This document shows, piece by piece, positions 44,848 to 54,147 of a stretch of 64,000 nucleotides of DNA (position 1 is the first letter of the stretch; each line of letters starts with the position of its first letter). The stretch covers positions 124,001-188,000 of the forward strand of contig NZ_JAIWNA010000007.1 of the NCBI RefSeq assembly GCF_020216065.1. The letters run 5' to 3'. The notes below the pieces were generated by a model, which was not told the DNA's origin, did no database searches, and worked only from the letters and a program-made list of their open reading frames with translations. Source of the stretch: Nocardia rosealba. Its GTDB lineage: Bacteria; Actinomycetota; Actinomycetes; Mycobacteriales; Mycobacteriaceae. A program made the position numbers and the translations under genes.

Positions 44848-46848
44848 CCAGGACTGGTCGGTGAGTTCGAGGATTTCCTCGATTTGTTCGAGGGTCAGGC
44901 GCAGGGGGCTGTGGGTGGCTATACGGCGGGCCAGGGCGCGGACCTCGGTGTCGTCGTAGTCGAATTCGTCGGCGGGGTGGTCTTCGAAGGGGTCTTCCTC
45001 TGGGGCGGATTCCTGCGCGGTGAGCGGTTCGTCGGCATCTGAGGTGTCAGTTGGCAGTGCGACCGGCGCGGTGGGCTCGGTGTCTTCGGCGGACGTCTCG
45101 AACTGTGCGGGCGGCTCAGATATTTGGGCCGACACTTCGCCCTGTGCGACCGACTCGGATTTGCGGGCGGACAGGTTGTCCGGCGCGACGGACTCGGTTA
45201 CCGGGGTGGCCGGTGCGATGGGCTCGGCTACCGGCGTGGCCGATGTGATGGGCTTGGTGACCGGGGTGACCCGAGTGACCGGGTTGTCCGGTGCGACGGG
45301 CTCGGTGACCGCGGTGGGCGAGGCGGTGGGCTCGGCGACCCGGGCGGGTTCGGTCTCCAGCAGCAGTTGCTCGGCGGGTTCCGTGGCGAGGGTGAGTTGT
45401 TCTGGCTCGTCGGCGGGGGCCGGTGAATTGTGTTGCGCTACCACCGGAGTGGGGGCAGCCGTGTCGCCGTTGTGGTCACGGGCGACGGTGCCGGCGTGCG
45501 CCGTCGCCTCGGTAACGGGGTCGGTGCCGGTCGCTTCGCCGAGAGTGGGTCGGGCGGCGGCGGTGACAGGTATTCGCCGCAACGAGGGGGTGGCACCGTT
45601 GGTGTCGGCGTGGCCGTTGCGCCGGTGGTCGGCGGCGGCCCGGTGGATGAGTTCGAGAGTGCCGGGAGCGGTCGACTTTTCGGCAGCAGGGCGGCGGGTG
45701 ATGTGCGGGCGCTTGGGGTTCGGGCGCTCGCCGGGCGCGGCGTCGTCGGATCCGGCGACCAGATCCTCCTCGTCGCTGCGCGGCGCTTCGATATCGACGG
45801 CGGCGTCGTGCCCGGTTCTGCCGCCGAGTACGACGTCGCCATCGAGAGTGGCTTCGTCGTCGAGACCGGCGTCGCTGCTGGGCATGGCGTGATCGACCTG
45901 CCCGGCCTCTGTGCTGTGTGTGGCGCGGTCGGCCTGCGAGGCGTGGTGGTTGAGCCCTGCGCTGCCGCCGACCTGAGTATCGGTGTCGACGGCGGACAAG
46001 CGCGCGCCATTGCCGATCGTCGACAGTGAGTCCTGCTGTGTGACAGCGGAATCCACTCGTTCGGAGGGGGAGTAGCTCCCCGGCAGTTCCACCGAAGCGC
46101 TCTCGATCAACATCGCGTACCGCGCCGAAACCCAGGCGTGCAACCAGATCACGACACCGACCATCACGGGCGCGATGGAGAACTCTGCCGCCCGCCCCCA
46201 TGCACCGGAGGCCAGGTGGGGCCCGGCGTTGAGGGCGACGGTGGTGCCGAGGAGGGCGAGTTCGAACACGATGACCTTGCCGCGTTCGAGTTCGCGCCCC
46301 CAGCGGGCCGCGGTGGTCGCGGCGATCATGATGACGATGATCGGGATGGAGATCATCGCCTCGATGCCGAAGCTGAGCCAGTACAGCGGATCGCCCATGT
46401 CCCCGCTCGGCACGAGGTTGTGCTGCACATTCACCCCGGCCCACACCATGCCGAGCAGCACCACACCGATCAGTGCGCGCGAGGACCATTCGGCGCGCCG
46501 GTAGAGCTGAGCGAGTCGTGCGTCGGCACTCGACACCCGGCGTCGTGCGGCCAGTGCTTTGCGGTGCCAGCGGGCGTCGGCTTCGTCGGTACGCCGGATC
46601 AAAGCGCCAGTGCGACGGTCACGTTTGTCGGCGGCGAGTTCGTCGGCGACAGTGCGACGCCGCTGTTTGCGGCGCTGGGCCCGGATCCATTCGGCGAGTT
46701 CGCGTTCGGCGCGGATCTCGGCTTCCGAGAGTGCGTCGTAGAGTGCCGTGTCGTGCTGCAGCGGCAGCTTGCCCCTGGCGGTGGCGACCTGCTTGGCGAG
46801 GGCCGTGATCTCGGTATCGGCAGGGTCGATCGACCGATCGTCGGACAT
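44743..46848 (-). CDS. Membrane protein with DUF2637-like region and C-terminal HTH
   Basis: This 701-aa protein is of unknown function. Residues 1-120 are highly charged. Four membrane helices lie at about 124-141, 155-180, 192-213 and 228-250, a layout like DUF2637 or SpdB-type proteins of actinomycete plasmids and integrative elements. From about 260 to 610 the chain is an acidic Thr/Pro/Val/Ala-rich linker with imperfect repeats (VTPVTKPIT, ATPVAEPIAPATPVTE). The last 65 residues hold an HTH-like segment (LTLEQIEEILELTDQSWSARSIGAEVG). Two SOS-box-like sequences lie upstream of its ATG. It could be a relic of a mobile element or a membrane-tethered regulator. The DUF2637 link is from memory of the fold and is tentative. 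Confidence 0.7.
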   Translation of the reverse strand: MSDDRSIDPADTEITALAKQVATARGKLPLQHDTALYDALSEAEIRAERELAEWIRAQRRKQRRRTVADELAADKRDRRTGALIRRTDEADARWHRKALAARRRVSSADARLAQLYRRAEWSSRALIGVVLLGMVWAGVNVQHNLVPSGDMGDPLYWLSFGIEAMISIPIIVIMIAATTAARWGRELERGKVIVFELALLGTTVALNAGPHLASGAWGRAAEFSIAPVMVGVVIWLHAWVSARYAMLIESASVELPGSYSPSERVDSAVTQQDSLSTIGNGARLSAVDTDTQVGGSAGLNHHASQADRATHSTEAGQVDHAMPSSDAGLDDEATLDGDVVLGGRTGHDAAVDIEAPRSDEEDLVAGSDDAAPGERPNPKRPHITRRPAAEKSTAPGTLELIHRAAADHRRNGHADTNGATPSLRRIPVTAAARPTLGEATGTDPVTEATAHAGTVARDHNGDTAAPTPVVAQHNSPAPADEPEQLTLATEPAEQLLLETEPARVAEPTASPTAVTEPVAPDNPVTRVTPVTKPITSATPVAEPIAPATPVTESVAPDNLSARKSESVAQGEVSAQISEPPAQFETSAEDTEPTAPVALPTDTSDADEPLTAQESAPEEDPFEDHPADEFDYDDTEVRALARRIATHSPLRLTLEQIEEILELTDQSWSARSIGAEVGVPGKTVTNVVEFARKIRHPYAFTG

Positions 46849-46867
46849 CTCGCGCCTTCCGCGTCAC

Positions 46868-46899
46868 TCGAACATATGGACTATCGAACATATGTGTGA
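46868..46899 (-). promoter_or_regulatory. Paired SOS (LexA)-box-like repeats
   Basis: tcgaacatatg occurs twice, 16 bases apart (46868-46878 and 46884-46894), 20-50 bases upstream of the membrane/HTH protein start. Actinomycete LexA boxes read TCGAAC-N4-GTTCGA. The second copy, tcgaacatatgtgtga, matches 10 of the 12 defined positions. The first matches the left half fully and the right half poorly. Confidence 0.5.
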
Positions 46900-46970
46900 T
46901 TGCAGAGAGCGTAAACGCCGACCGTTCCCGGGTCAACGATCATGGTGTGAAAATGGAGCGGAGAAAGCCC

Positions 46971-47807
46971 TCAGGCCCCGGAATCGCCGTCGAGTAAACG
47001 CTTTTCGTAAGTGGCTCGTGCGGACGAACCGCCAACGGCCGCAAGCTGATTCGGGACGGTCCTGCGCAGGATCAGATCGCGGGCCCACTGTGGAAGCACT
47101 CCGGCCCAGCGCAGCATCGGCCCGAGCGATCCCGGCACCGTCACCTCGAAGCGTGGCCGCTGGATCACCTTGACAACGGCCCGCGCCACATCGGCGGGCT
47201 GCAACAGTGGCGCCGCCCCGCTGGACGTGCCCTTCGCGAGTTCGGTATCGACGACCCCCGGCATGATCGCGCTCAACCGCACGCCGCTGCCGCGCAGTTC
47301 CTCCCGCACGCCCGTCAGGTACCCGAGCACACCGTGTTTGGTCGCCGCGTAGGTCGCCTCCCCGGCGGGTGAGACCTTCGATGCCACCGAGGCGATGGTG
47401 ACGATATGTCCCCGCCCACGTGCGCGCATGGCGGGCGCAGCCAGCCGCACACCCCGGATCACCCCGTGCAGATTCACCGCGAGCATCCGCGCGGTAGCAC
47501 TGTCGGGTTCGTCGTCGAACGCGCCGACCCACATCACCCCGGCATTGTTGACCAGCACATCGACCGGCCCGAGCAGCGCCTCGGTAACGGCGAGGAAGTC
47601 GTGGAACGACCGCTCGGAGGTCACATCGAGTTCGCACCCGTGCACCGTCCCCGGCAGCTCGGCCGCCGCCGCCCGGGCCGCGTCACCGGACAGGTCTCCG
47701 ATACACACCAAGGCGCCCGCGGCCCCGAGTTCCCGGGCGATCTCCCGCCCGATCCCGGCCGCCCCACCGGTCACCGCGACTACCAATCCGACAAGCACAC
47801 GTTTCAC
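46971..47807 (-). CDS. Short-chain dehydrogenase/reductase
   Basis: This 278-aa SDR-family oxidoreductase has the cofactor motif TGGAAGIGRE near the N-terminus, NNAGVMWVG in the middle and catalytic YAATK with Ser in IASVASK just before it. GTG 47807 was chosen because the Rossmann strand then begins within ten residues; the open frame upstream overlaps the neighbouring protease gene. The C-terminal part has the hydrophobic tail seen in SDRs acting on lipid or steroid substrates, but no substrate can be named. It lies 10 bases downstream of the CPBP protease gene and is probably co-transcribed with it. Confidence 0.88.
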   Translation of the reverse strand: MKRVLVGLVVAVTGGAAGIGREIARELGAAGALVCIGDLSGDAARAAAAELPGTVHGCELDVTSERSFHDFLAVTEALLGPVDVLVNNAGVMWVGAFDDEPDSATARMLAVNLHGVIRGVRLAAPAMRARGRGHIVTIASVASKVSPAGEATYAATKHGVLGYLTGVREELRGSGVRLSAIMPGVVDTELAKGTSSGAAPLLQPADVARAVVKVIQRPRFEVTVPGSLGPMLRWAGVLPQWARDLILRRTVPNQLAAVGGSSARATYEKRLLDGDSGA

Positions 47808-47817
47808 CGGACCGATG

Positions 47818-48546
47818 CTAGGCCAGTGCGGTGTGCCAGACGAGGGCTGCGGCGAGGGCGCCTGCTCCGTTGAGGGACCAGTGCAGGGCGATGGGGGCGA
47901 GAAGGCTGCCGCTGCGGCGGCGGAGCCAGGTGAAGACCACGCCCGCGGCGGCGGTGGCGGCGACGGCGAGAGTGATGCCGATGACCTGGCCCGCGAGGCC
48001 GCCGCCGACGATCCCGGACAGGCCGGTGTTGCTCGCGGTGAGGCCGAGGGAGGAGGCGATGTGCCAGAGGCCGAAGAGCAGCGAGCCGGCCGCGAACAGG
48101 CCGCGCACACCGAGCACCCGGTCGAGGGTGCCGTGCAGGACGCCGCGGAAGGCGAGTTCCTCGGGGATCACGGTCTGCAAGGGGATGACGATCATCGACG
48201 CGATCAGTGCGCCGGAGATGGTGGCGTACCGGTCGGCGAGGAAGAAGGGCCTGGTGATCGGCAGCAAGGCCCCGATCGCGACAGCCGTGAGCACGATCCC
48301 CACCGCGCCGAGCGCGTAGACGGTGCCCCGGCGCCAGTGCCTGGGTGACAGTCCGAGTTCGGCCCAGCCGAGCCCGCGTTTGCGCATCAGTGCGAGCAGC
48401 AGGAATGCCGCGACGGGCACGGTGACGATATTGGCCCAGGCGGTGGTGAAGTGTGCGATGAGATTGGTTCCGGCGAGCACCACCACAACGACGGCGATAT
48501 CGATATAGGCGTGCAGTCCGGGTCGGGGATCGGCGGAGACGGGCAC
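47818..48546 (-). CDS. CPBP (CAAX/Abi) family intramembrane protease
   Basis: This 242-aa polytopic membrane protein has about six to seven hydrophobic helices. It carries the family's first motif as PEELAFRGVLHG (EExxxR) and a second as FGLWHIASS (FxxxH). The third conserved region is near IVGGGLAGQVIG. Relatives cleave within membranes or take part in bacteriocin immunity or phage exclusion; the role here is unknown. The start is GTG 48546. Confidence 0.85.
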   Translation of the reverse strand: MPVSADPRPGLHAYIDIAVVVVVLAGTNLIAHFTTAWANIVTVPVAAFLLLALMRKRGLGWAELGLSPRHWRRGTVYALGAVGIVLTAVAIGALLPITRPFFLADRYATISGALIASMIVIPLQTVIPEELAFRGVLHGTLDRVLGVRGLFAAGSLLFGLWHIASSLGLTASNTGLSGIVGGGLAGQVIGITLAVAATAAAGVVFTWLRRRSGSLLAPIALHWSLNGAGALAAALVWHTALA

Positions 48547-48592
48547 CCGGTCGAGTGTACGGATTTATTACAGAAGGGAAACGGTCCGTGAG

Positions 48593-49534
48593 CTACTCGA
48601 CAGCCGATCCGGACCAACCCGGCAAATCGTGCCACGCCTGCAGAGTTCGCCGCGATTCGAATCGCCGGGGCACGCGACTGATCGGGTCGGTGAATTCGAG
48701 GGTGGCCGCCAGTAATTGCAGGGGCCGCGTGTAGTCGTCGACGGATTTGTCGGTGACGACCGGAAAGAAATCGTCGCCGAGGATCGGTACGCCGAGGCTG
48801 TTCATATGCAGGCGCAGTTGGTGGGTGCGCCCGGTGTGTGGCCGCAATCGGTACCGGCCGAGCCCGTCGCGATGCTCGACGAGCTCCACGTGGGTCTCGG
48901 CATTGGGCACTCCGGGCACTTCCTGCGCGGCGAGCACATGCTTTTCCTTGATGATCCGGCTGCGCACGACCCTCGGCAGCTCCAATGTGGGGTCGTAGGG
49001 CGCGATCGCCTCGTATTCCTTGCGCACGGTCCGGTGCCCGAACATCGTCTGATACGCCCCGCGCACGGCCGGATTCACCACGAACAGGATCAGTCCGGCG
49101 GTCACCCGGTCGAGTCGGTGCGCCGGGATCAGGTCGGGCAGGTCGAGTTCGCGCCGCAACCGGACCAGCGCGGTCTGCAGGATGTGCTGACCGCGCGGAA
49201 TGGTCGCGAGAAAGTGCGGTTTGTCGATGACGAGGATGTCCTCGTCGCGGTGCACGATGCCGATCTCGAACGGCACTTCCTGCTCCACGGGCAGGTCGCG
49301 ATGGAACCAGACCGCACCGCCCGCGACGTAGGGCGCGTCGGGCGCGAGCGGCCCGTCAAGGTCGACGATCTCGCCCGCCCGCAGCATCTCGTCGATGCGC
49401 GCCGGATCCACCCGCGGCAACCGCTCGACGAGGTGGTCGCGCACGGTCGCCCAGTGTCCGTCCTCCGGGAGCCGGAGCCGGGCCGGGTCGAGGCCGTGCC
49501 GCTTGGGCAGCGGCGGCTGCTGCCTGCGTCGCAT
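48593..49534 (-). CDS. RluA-family pseudouridine synthase
   Basis: This 313-aa enzyme isomerises uridine to pseudouridine in rRNA or tRNA. The catalytic Asp lies in IPAHRLDRVTAGL, the RluA signature HRLDxxTSG with Val-Thr-Ala in place of T-S-G. Other conserved parts are VIDKPHFLATIPRG, FGHRTVRKEYEAI and GRTHQLRLHMNSLGVPILGD. The N-terminal 90 residues resemble a short S4-like region. The exact target base cannot be told. Confidence 0.9.
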   Translation of the reverse strand: MRRRQQPPLPKRHGLDPARLRLPEDGHWATVRDHLVERLPRVDPARIDEMLRAGEIVDLDGPLAPDAPYVAGGAVWFHRDLPVEQEVPFEIGIVHRDEDILVIDKPHFLATIPRGQHILQTALVRLRRELDLPDLIPAHRLDRVTAGLILFVVNPAVRGAYQTMFGHRTVRKEYEAIAPYDPTLELPRVVRSRIIKEKHVLAAQEVPGVPNAETHVELVEHRDGLGRYRLRPHTGRTHQLRLHMNSLGVPILGDDFFPVVTDKSVDDYTRPLQLLAATLEFTDPISRVPRRFESRRTLQAWHDLPGWSGSAVE

Positions 49535-49583
49535 ACCGACAGTCTCGCCGCCGGACCACCCGGCCCCGCCACAGGCCCCCGGT

Positions 49584-50162
49584 TCAGACCGTGCGCCGGG
49601 CCAGATCCGGGTAGTCGAGGATCAACCCCGCATCGTCGTAGGACAGGGTGGCGCGGTAGTCGAAATCCGACGAGGTGTAGTCGAAGCGCGGCCCGTCGTC
49701 GCCGTCGGTGGCCCGGCGGTAGTGCTGCGGCAGTCGCACCGTCTTCAGGTCGGCAGCGCGGATGTAGACCGCGGGCGCGTCGGCCGAGTCGCCGATGTCG
49801 AGTGCCAGCCTGCGCACCGGGAGCGAGTTGGTGAATACCGATGCCTCGAGGTCGACGTCGAGGCACCCGTCCAGTTCGGGTGCGGTGGCACCGTCGACCT
49901 GCCAGCGTCCGAGCCCGTCGGAGTGCACGGTGAGCGTGCGCCTGCCGTCGGGATAGCGTCCGGTGATCTGCGCCGAACGGGTGTGCCAGCTGCCGTCGAG
50001 CCGCAGCCGGTAGTCGATCACCCAGACGGCGCCGTCCTCGGTTCCGGTGGCGCACCCTTCGACGAGCACGCCACGATCACCGTCGCGGAAATACGTCACT
50101 TCGAAACCGGTTCGCGCCTGGTGCTGTATCCAGGCGGCCGATGGGGGCAGGTGAGTGAACAC
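49584..50162 (-). CDS. Putative glycolipid-binding family protein
   Basis: This protein of about 192 aa begins at GTG 50162, where VFTHLPPSAAWIQHQ opens the conserved region; the frame continues upstream without resembling protein. The sequence alternates strands (YRLRLDGSWHTRSAQITGRY, LTVHSDGLGRWQVDG, CLDVDLEASVFTNSLPVRRL). This pattern fits the putative glycolipid-binding family (PF06475, PA1994-like), which has a spiral beta-roll. Biological role unknown. The start codon lacks a strong ribosome site. Confidence 0.7.
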   Translation of the reverse strand: MFTHLPPSAAWIQHQARTGFEVTYFRDGDRGVLVEGCATGTEDGAVWVIDYRLRLDGSWHTRSAQITGRYPDGRRTLTVHSDGLGRWQVDGATAPELDGCLDVDLEASVFTNSLPVRRLALDIGDSADAPAVYIRAADLKTVRLPQHYRRATDGDDGPRFDYTSSDFDYRATLSYDDAGLILDYPDLARRTV

Positions 50163-50197
50163 GACTGGGACATGCCCCGAAATTCGGGTATCAATCC

Positions 50198-50389
50198 TCA
50201 GCCGGCGCGTTGATCCAGAACCATCAATTTCGCCTCGACGAGAATCTGGCGCGCACGCCGCCGCACTCGGCACAGGTCGACGCTGCATTCGAGGTGTATC
50301 TGCATGGCCCGATGCGCTTGTTCGGGTGTCATATTCCCGGGGTCGGTCCGGCAGTCCGCAATTGCCGAAATAATTGACGTGACAAACAT
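50198..50389 (-). CDS. Small hypothetical protein, 63 aa
   Basis: This short gene has a good ribosome site (GTGGGAG about seven bases before ATG 50389). The product reads MTPEQAHRAMQIHLECSVDLC followed by a basic helix RVRRRARQILVEAK. It has two to three Cys residues and is probably helical. I do not recognise it. It is divergent from the iron-transporter operon, with an iron box between them nearer to the transporter. Confidence 0.55.
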   Translation of the reverse strand: MFVTSIISAIADCRTDPGNMTPEQAHRAMQIHLECSVDLCRVRRRARQILVEAKLMVLDQRAG

Positions 50390-50508
50390 TTTCGTACTCC
50401 CACCGTGTCGATGGATAACAAGGTAGGAGCAAATTACGCCCGATTCGGTGCGATATCGCCGGGGTTGACTGGCAGTTCACGCAACCTTCCCCACCCGGCC
50501 ACAACCAC

Positions 50509-50527
50509 TCAACTTAGGCTAACCTAC
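50509..50527. promoter_or_regulatory. IdeR/DtxR iron box before the ABC transporter genes
   Basis: tcaacttaggctaacctac matches 15 of 19 positions of the IdeR consensus TTAGGTTAGGCTAACCTAA, and the right half is nearly perfect. It lies 43 bases before the transporter ATG. Iron-loaded IdeR would repress here. Confidence 0.85.
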
Positions 50528-50569
50528 ATCGGCAGAGCTTGCTGTGGACAGGTCGAGAGGGCAGAACGT

Positions 50570-52408
50570 ATGACGGTGCAGGTAGCGCCGCCGCCGGGGG
50601 TGGAGTCGGGCAACCGGCCGTCCAAGGCGGCCGCGAAAGCGCAGAAGCAACGAGAAGCGCAGGCGCGCAAGGACATCCTGGCTCCGGTGGCGGGCATGCT
50701 CACGGCGGCGAGCCTGATCGTCGCGGTGGCTTCGGTGTGCAGCGTGGTCCCGTTCCTGCTGATCGTGCAGGCGTGCCGGGAACTGCTCACGACCCCGGTC
50801 GACACCGACCGGGTGTGGTGGCTGTTCGGCGCGGCCGTCGCGGTGCTCGTCCTGCGAGCGCTGCTGCAGGCCGTCGCCCTCACCTGGTCGCACGCGGCCG
50901 ACGCCGGCTACCAGCTCACCCTGCGCCGTCTGCTCGCGGCCAAGCTCACCCGGGTGCCGCTCGGTTGGTTCGGCGAGCGCAGCTCCGGCGAGGTGAAGAC
51001 CTATCTGCGCGACGACGTGGAGGCACTGCACTATCTGGTCGCGCACGCGCGGCTCGAGTTCGTCGGCGCACTGGTGGTTCCGCTGGTCACCCTCGGGTAT
51101 CTGTTCACCGTCGACTGGCGGCTCACCCTGGTGCTGCTGATCCCGCTGATCGCCTACTTCGTGCTGTTCGGTCGGATCATGGACCGCGACGGTCGCGACC
51201 GCCTCGCCGTCTACACCCGGTGGGAGCGGCGCACCGCCGAGGCCACCATCGAGTTCGTCGACGGCATCCAGGTGGTTCGCGCGTTCGGTCAGGCGGGCAA
51301 GGCGCACAGCGAGTTCCAGGCCGCCGTCGACGGTCAGGTGAATGCCGCGCACCGGTTGAAGATGCCGATCATCCGGGTGCAGTCGGCCTCCGACATCGTC
51401 GTCACGCCGGTGTTCGTGATGCTCGTCGTCGTGCTCGCCGGGCTGGCGTTCGTCGGCGCGGGTTGGGTGGAACCGCTCGACCTGCTGCCGTTCCTGCTGG
51501 TCGGGCTCGGAATCGGTAGCTCGCTGCTCGGCCTCGGTTACGGGTCGCAGGCATTGCGGGCCGGTGGGGCAGCGGCGCTGCGGTTGCACGAGCTGCGCCA
51601 GACGCCGGAACTCGAGATCGCCGAGTCGATCCGTGACGTGCCGGTCGAGCGCGGTGTGGTCCGCTTCGAAAATGTCGAATTCGGTTACCGCACAGGCCAC
51701 AACGTGTTGCGCGGCATCGATCTGGAACTGACGCCGGGCACCATCACCGCGCTGGTCGGCCCGAGCGGTTCCGGCAAATCCACCCTCGCCAAACTGCTGC
51801 CGCGTTTCTACGACGTCGGTGCGGGCCGAATCACCATCGACGGTCGCGATATCCGCGAGTTCAGCAGCGAAGCGCTGTATCGCACGGTCGGTTTCGTGTT
51901 CCAGGACGTGCGCTTGATCCGCGGTTCGATCCGCGAGAATCTGCTCCTCGCCCGACCCGGCGCCGACGACACGGCCATCGAACGAGCCGCCCGCGCCGCC
52001 CAGATCCACGACCGGATCGTCGCGCTGCCACGCGGATACGACTCCGAGATCGGTGTGGACGCCACGCTGTCCGGCGGTGAGGCACAGCGTCTTTCGATCG
52101 CCCGCGCCCTGCTGGCCGACACCCCGGTCCTCGTCCTGGACGAGGCGACGGCCTTCGCCGACCCCGAGTCGGAGGCCGCCGTGCAGGACGCGCTCGCCGC
52201 GCTGGTCGCGGGCCGCACCGTGCTGGTCATCGCGCACCGCTTGCACACCATCACCGGTGTCGACCGAATCCTGGTGCTGGACAACGGGACTCTAGTCGAA
52301 CAGGGCACCCACGACGAACTGCGCTCCACGGGCGGGCTGTATCAGCGCCTGTGGGACATCAACGAGGCCGCGCTCGGCACGCTCGCCCTGGTGGAGGAAA
52401 CACGATGA
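50570..52408 (+). CDS. ABC half-transporter, siderophore uptake (IrtA-like, no SIP domain)
   Basis: This 612-aa fused membrane-ATPase half-transporter has six helices between about residues 35 and 330. Walker A GPSGSGKST is near 400, signature LSGGEAQR, Walker B VLVLDEATAFAD. Its position, iron box and coupling to a second half-transporter match IrtA/IrtB, the mycobacterial importer of carboxymycobactin. Unlike M. tuberculosis IrtA, it has no N-terminal FAD-binding siderophore-interacting domain; only a 35-residue basic leader precedes helix one. A stand-alone protein of that kind is encoded at 54675-55382. ATG 50570 was chosen over the longer open frame because the iron box lies inside the extra upstream part. 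The stop overlaps the next start (ATGA). Confidence 0.88.
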   Translation: MTVQVAPPPGVESGNRPSKAAAKAQKQREAQARKDILAPVAGMLTAASLIVAVASVCSVVPFLLIVQACRELLTTPVDTDRVWWLFGAAVAVLVLRALLQAVALTWSHAADAGYQLTLRRLLAAKLTRVPLGWFGERSSGEVKTYLRDDVEALHYLVAHARLEFVGALVVPLVTLGYLFTVDWRLTLVLLIPLIAYFVLFGRIMDRDGRDRLAVYTRWERRTAEATIEFVDGIQVVRAFGQAGKAHSEFQAAVDGQVNAAHRLKMPIIRVQSASDIVVTPVFVMLVVVLAGLAFVGAGWVEPLDLLPFLLVGLGIGSSLLGLGYGSQALRAGGAAALRLHELRQTPELEIAESIRDVPVERGVVRFENVEFGYRTGHNVLRGIDLELTPGTITALVGPSGSGKSTLAKLLPRFYDVGAGRITIDGRDIREFSSEALYRTVGFVFQDVRLIRGSIRENLLLARPGADDTAIERAARAAQIHDRIVALPRGYDSEIGVDATLSGGEAQRLSIARALLADTPVLVLDEATAFADPESEAAVQDALAALVAGRTVLVIAHRLHTITGVDRILVLDNGTLVEQGTHDELRSTGGLYQRLWDINEAALGTLALVEETR

Positions 52409-54141
52409 TCCGCAAGGTTTTCCGCCTCGTCCCCGACGAGTTCGCCTCGCTCGTCCCGCGTCTGCTGGCCGCCATCGTGCTGCAGGCCGTGTGCCAGGCC
52501 ATCGCCTACCTGTTGCTCGTCCCGTTACTCGAGGCGCTGTTCGGCGACGACCTGAGCGGCGCGTGGACCTGGGCACTCGGCATGACCGCGGCCGTGGCAG
52601 GCGTGGTGGTGTTCGGCTACCTGCAGGCCGTCATCGGTCTGCGCATCGGCCTCGGTATGCAGCGTGGGCTGCAGACCCGCCTCGGCGACAAGCTCAACGA
52701 ACTGCCGCTCGGCTGGTTCGAAGGCCGTGAGGCAGGCCCGCTCTCGCGGGTGATGGTCGAGCAGGTGCGCGAGATGCAAGGCCTGATCGCCTATCTGCTC
52801 ACCAAGGTGCTCACCGGTGTGATCGTTCCGGTGGTCGTCGCGCTCGGCATGCTGTTCATCGATTGGCGCATCGGTGTCGCGATGCTGCTGGCCGCGCCGG
52901 TGCTGTACCTGGTCAACGCGGTCGCCAACCGCGCCTACACCGGTGCCGACGCACGGCTGCACGAGGCGGCGGCCGAAGCCGATTCGCGGGTGGTCGAATT
53001 CGCGCAGGCCCAACCGGTGCTCCGCGCGTTCGGCGCGGTCGGCACCGGCAACAAGGCGCTCGAGGCGGCGCTGGTCCGCCAGCGTGGCGCGGTGCGCAAG
53101 ATGATGGTGGCCACGGTGCCCGGCCTGATCGTGTTCGCGCTGTTCGTGCAGGCGGTGTTCCTCGTGCTCGCCTACCTCGCGGTGGTCCAGGTGACCGACG
53201 GCACCATCTCGGCCGTCGCTGCCATCGCCCTGATCGCGGTGAGTTCGCGGTTCATCGAACCGGTGAACCAGGCCGCCCAGCTCGGCGCCGCGCTGCGGTC
53301 GGCCGCTTCGGCCGCCGACCGCATCACCGAACTGCTGGCCGAGCCGACCCTGCCGATGCCGACCGAGCCGGTCACGCCCGGTGCGCCCGCCGTCGTCTTC
53401 GACAAGGTGAGCTTCGGCTACCGCCCCGGCGAACCCGTGCTCAGCGACCTGACCTTCACCGTCCCGGCGGGCACGACCACCGCCATCGTCGGGCCGAGCG
53501 GGGCGGGCAAGACCACCCTGCTGCGCCTGGCCGCCCGCTTCTACGATGTGGATTCCGGCGCGGTCTCGGTGAGCGAACACGATGTGCGCGAACAACCGTC
53601 GAACACGCTGCTCGATCAGCTCGCCCTGGTCTTCCAGAACGTCTACCTGTTTAACCGCTCGGTGGCCGACAACATCCGCATCGGCAAACCCGACGCGAGC
53701 GAGGACGAGGTGCTGCGCGCCGCCCGTGCCGCGCGGGTCGACGAGATCGTCGACCGGCTGCCCGACGGCTTCGACACCATGGTCGGCGAGGGCGGTGCGT
53801 CGCTCTCGGGCGGTGAGCGCCAGCGGGTGTCGATCGCCCGCGCCTTGCTCAAGGACGCCCCGATCGTGCTGCTCGACGAGGCGACGAGCGCGCTCGACCC
53901 GCACAGCGAGGCCGTCGTGGTGCGCGGCATCCACGAACTGGCGAAGGACAAGACCGTTCTCGTGGTCGCGCACCGCTTGGCGACCATCGCCCACGCCGAC
54001 CAGATCCTGTTCCTCGACGGTGGTCGCATCGTCGAACAGGGCACACACGCAGAGCTGCTCGCGCTCGACGGCCGGTACGCCGCGTTCTGGAACGAGCGGG
54101 AGCGGGCGTCGGGCTGGCGGCTGGAGCCGGTACCCGTCTGA
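52405..54141 (+). CDS. ABC half-transporter, siderophore uptake (IrtB-like)
   Basis: This 578-aa membrane-ATPase protein is the partner of the preceding half-transporter. Six membrane helices lie up to about residue 290. They are followed by GPSGAGKTT (Walker A), LSGGERQR (signature) and IVLLDEATSALD (Walker B), then the H-loop VVAHRLATI. The two should form a heterodimer in the cytoplasmic membrane. In mycobacteria the homologous pair has exporter-type architecture but works as an importer. ATG 52405 overlaps the upstream stop. A bidirectional terminator follows directly. Confidence 0.88.
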   Translation: MIRKVFRLVPDEFASLVPRLLAAIVLQAVCQAIAYLLLVPLLEALFGDDLSGAWTWALGMTAAVAGVVVFGYLQAVIGLRIGLGMQRGLQTRLGDKLNELPLGWFEGREAGPLSRVMVEQVREMQGLIAYLLTKVLTGVIVPVVVALGMLFIDWRIGVAMLLAAPVLYLVNAVANRAYTGADARLHEAAAEADSRVVEFAQAQPVLRAFGAVGTGNKALEAALVRQRGAVRKMMVATVPGLIVFALFVQAVFLVLAYLAVVQVTDGTISAVAAIALIAVSSRFIEPVNQAAQLGAALRSAASAADRITELLAEPTLPMPTEPVTPGAPAVVFDKVSFGYRPGEPVLSDLTFTVPAGTTTAIVGPSGAGKTTLLRLAARFYDVDSGAVSVSEHDVREQPSNTLLDQLALVFQNVYLFNRSVADNIRIGKPDASEDEVLRAARAARVDEIVDRLPDGFDTMVGEGGASLSGGERQRVSIARALLKDAPIVLLDEATSALDPHSEAVVVRGIHELAKDKTVLVVAHRLATIAHADQILFLDGGRIVEQGTHAELLALDGRYAAFWNERERASGWRLEPVPV

Positions 54142-54147
54142 GAACGA

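Noticed and set aside
50163..50504. N-terminal extension of the glycolipid-binding protein up to 50504
   Set aside because: The extra residues overlap the small ORF at 50198-50389 and do not resemble the family; a GTG at 50162 gives the expected length.
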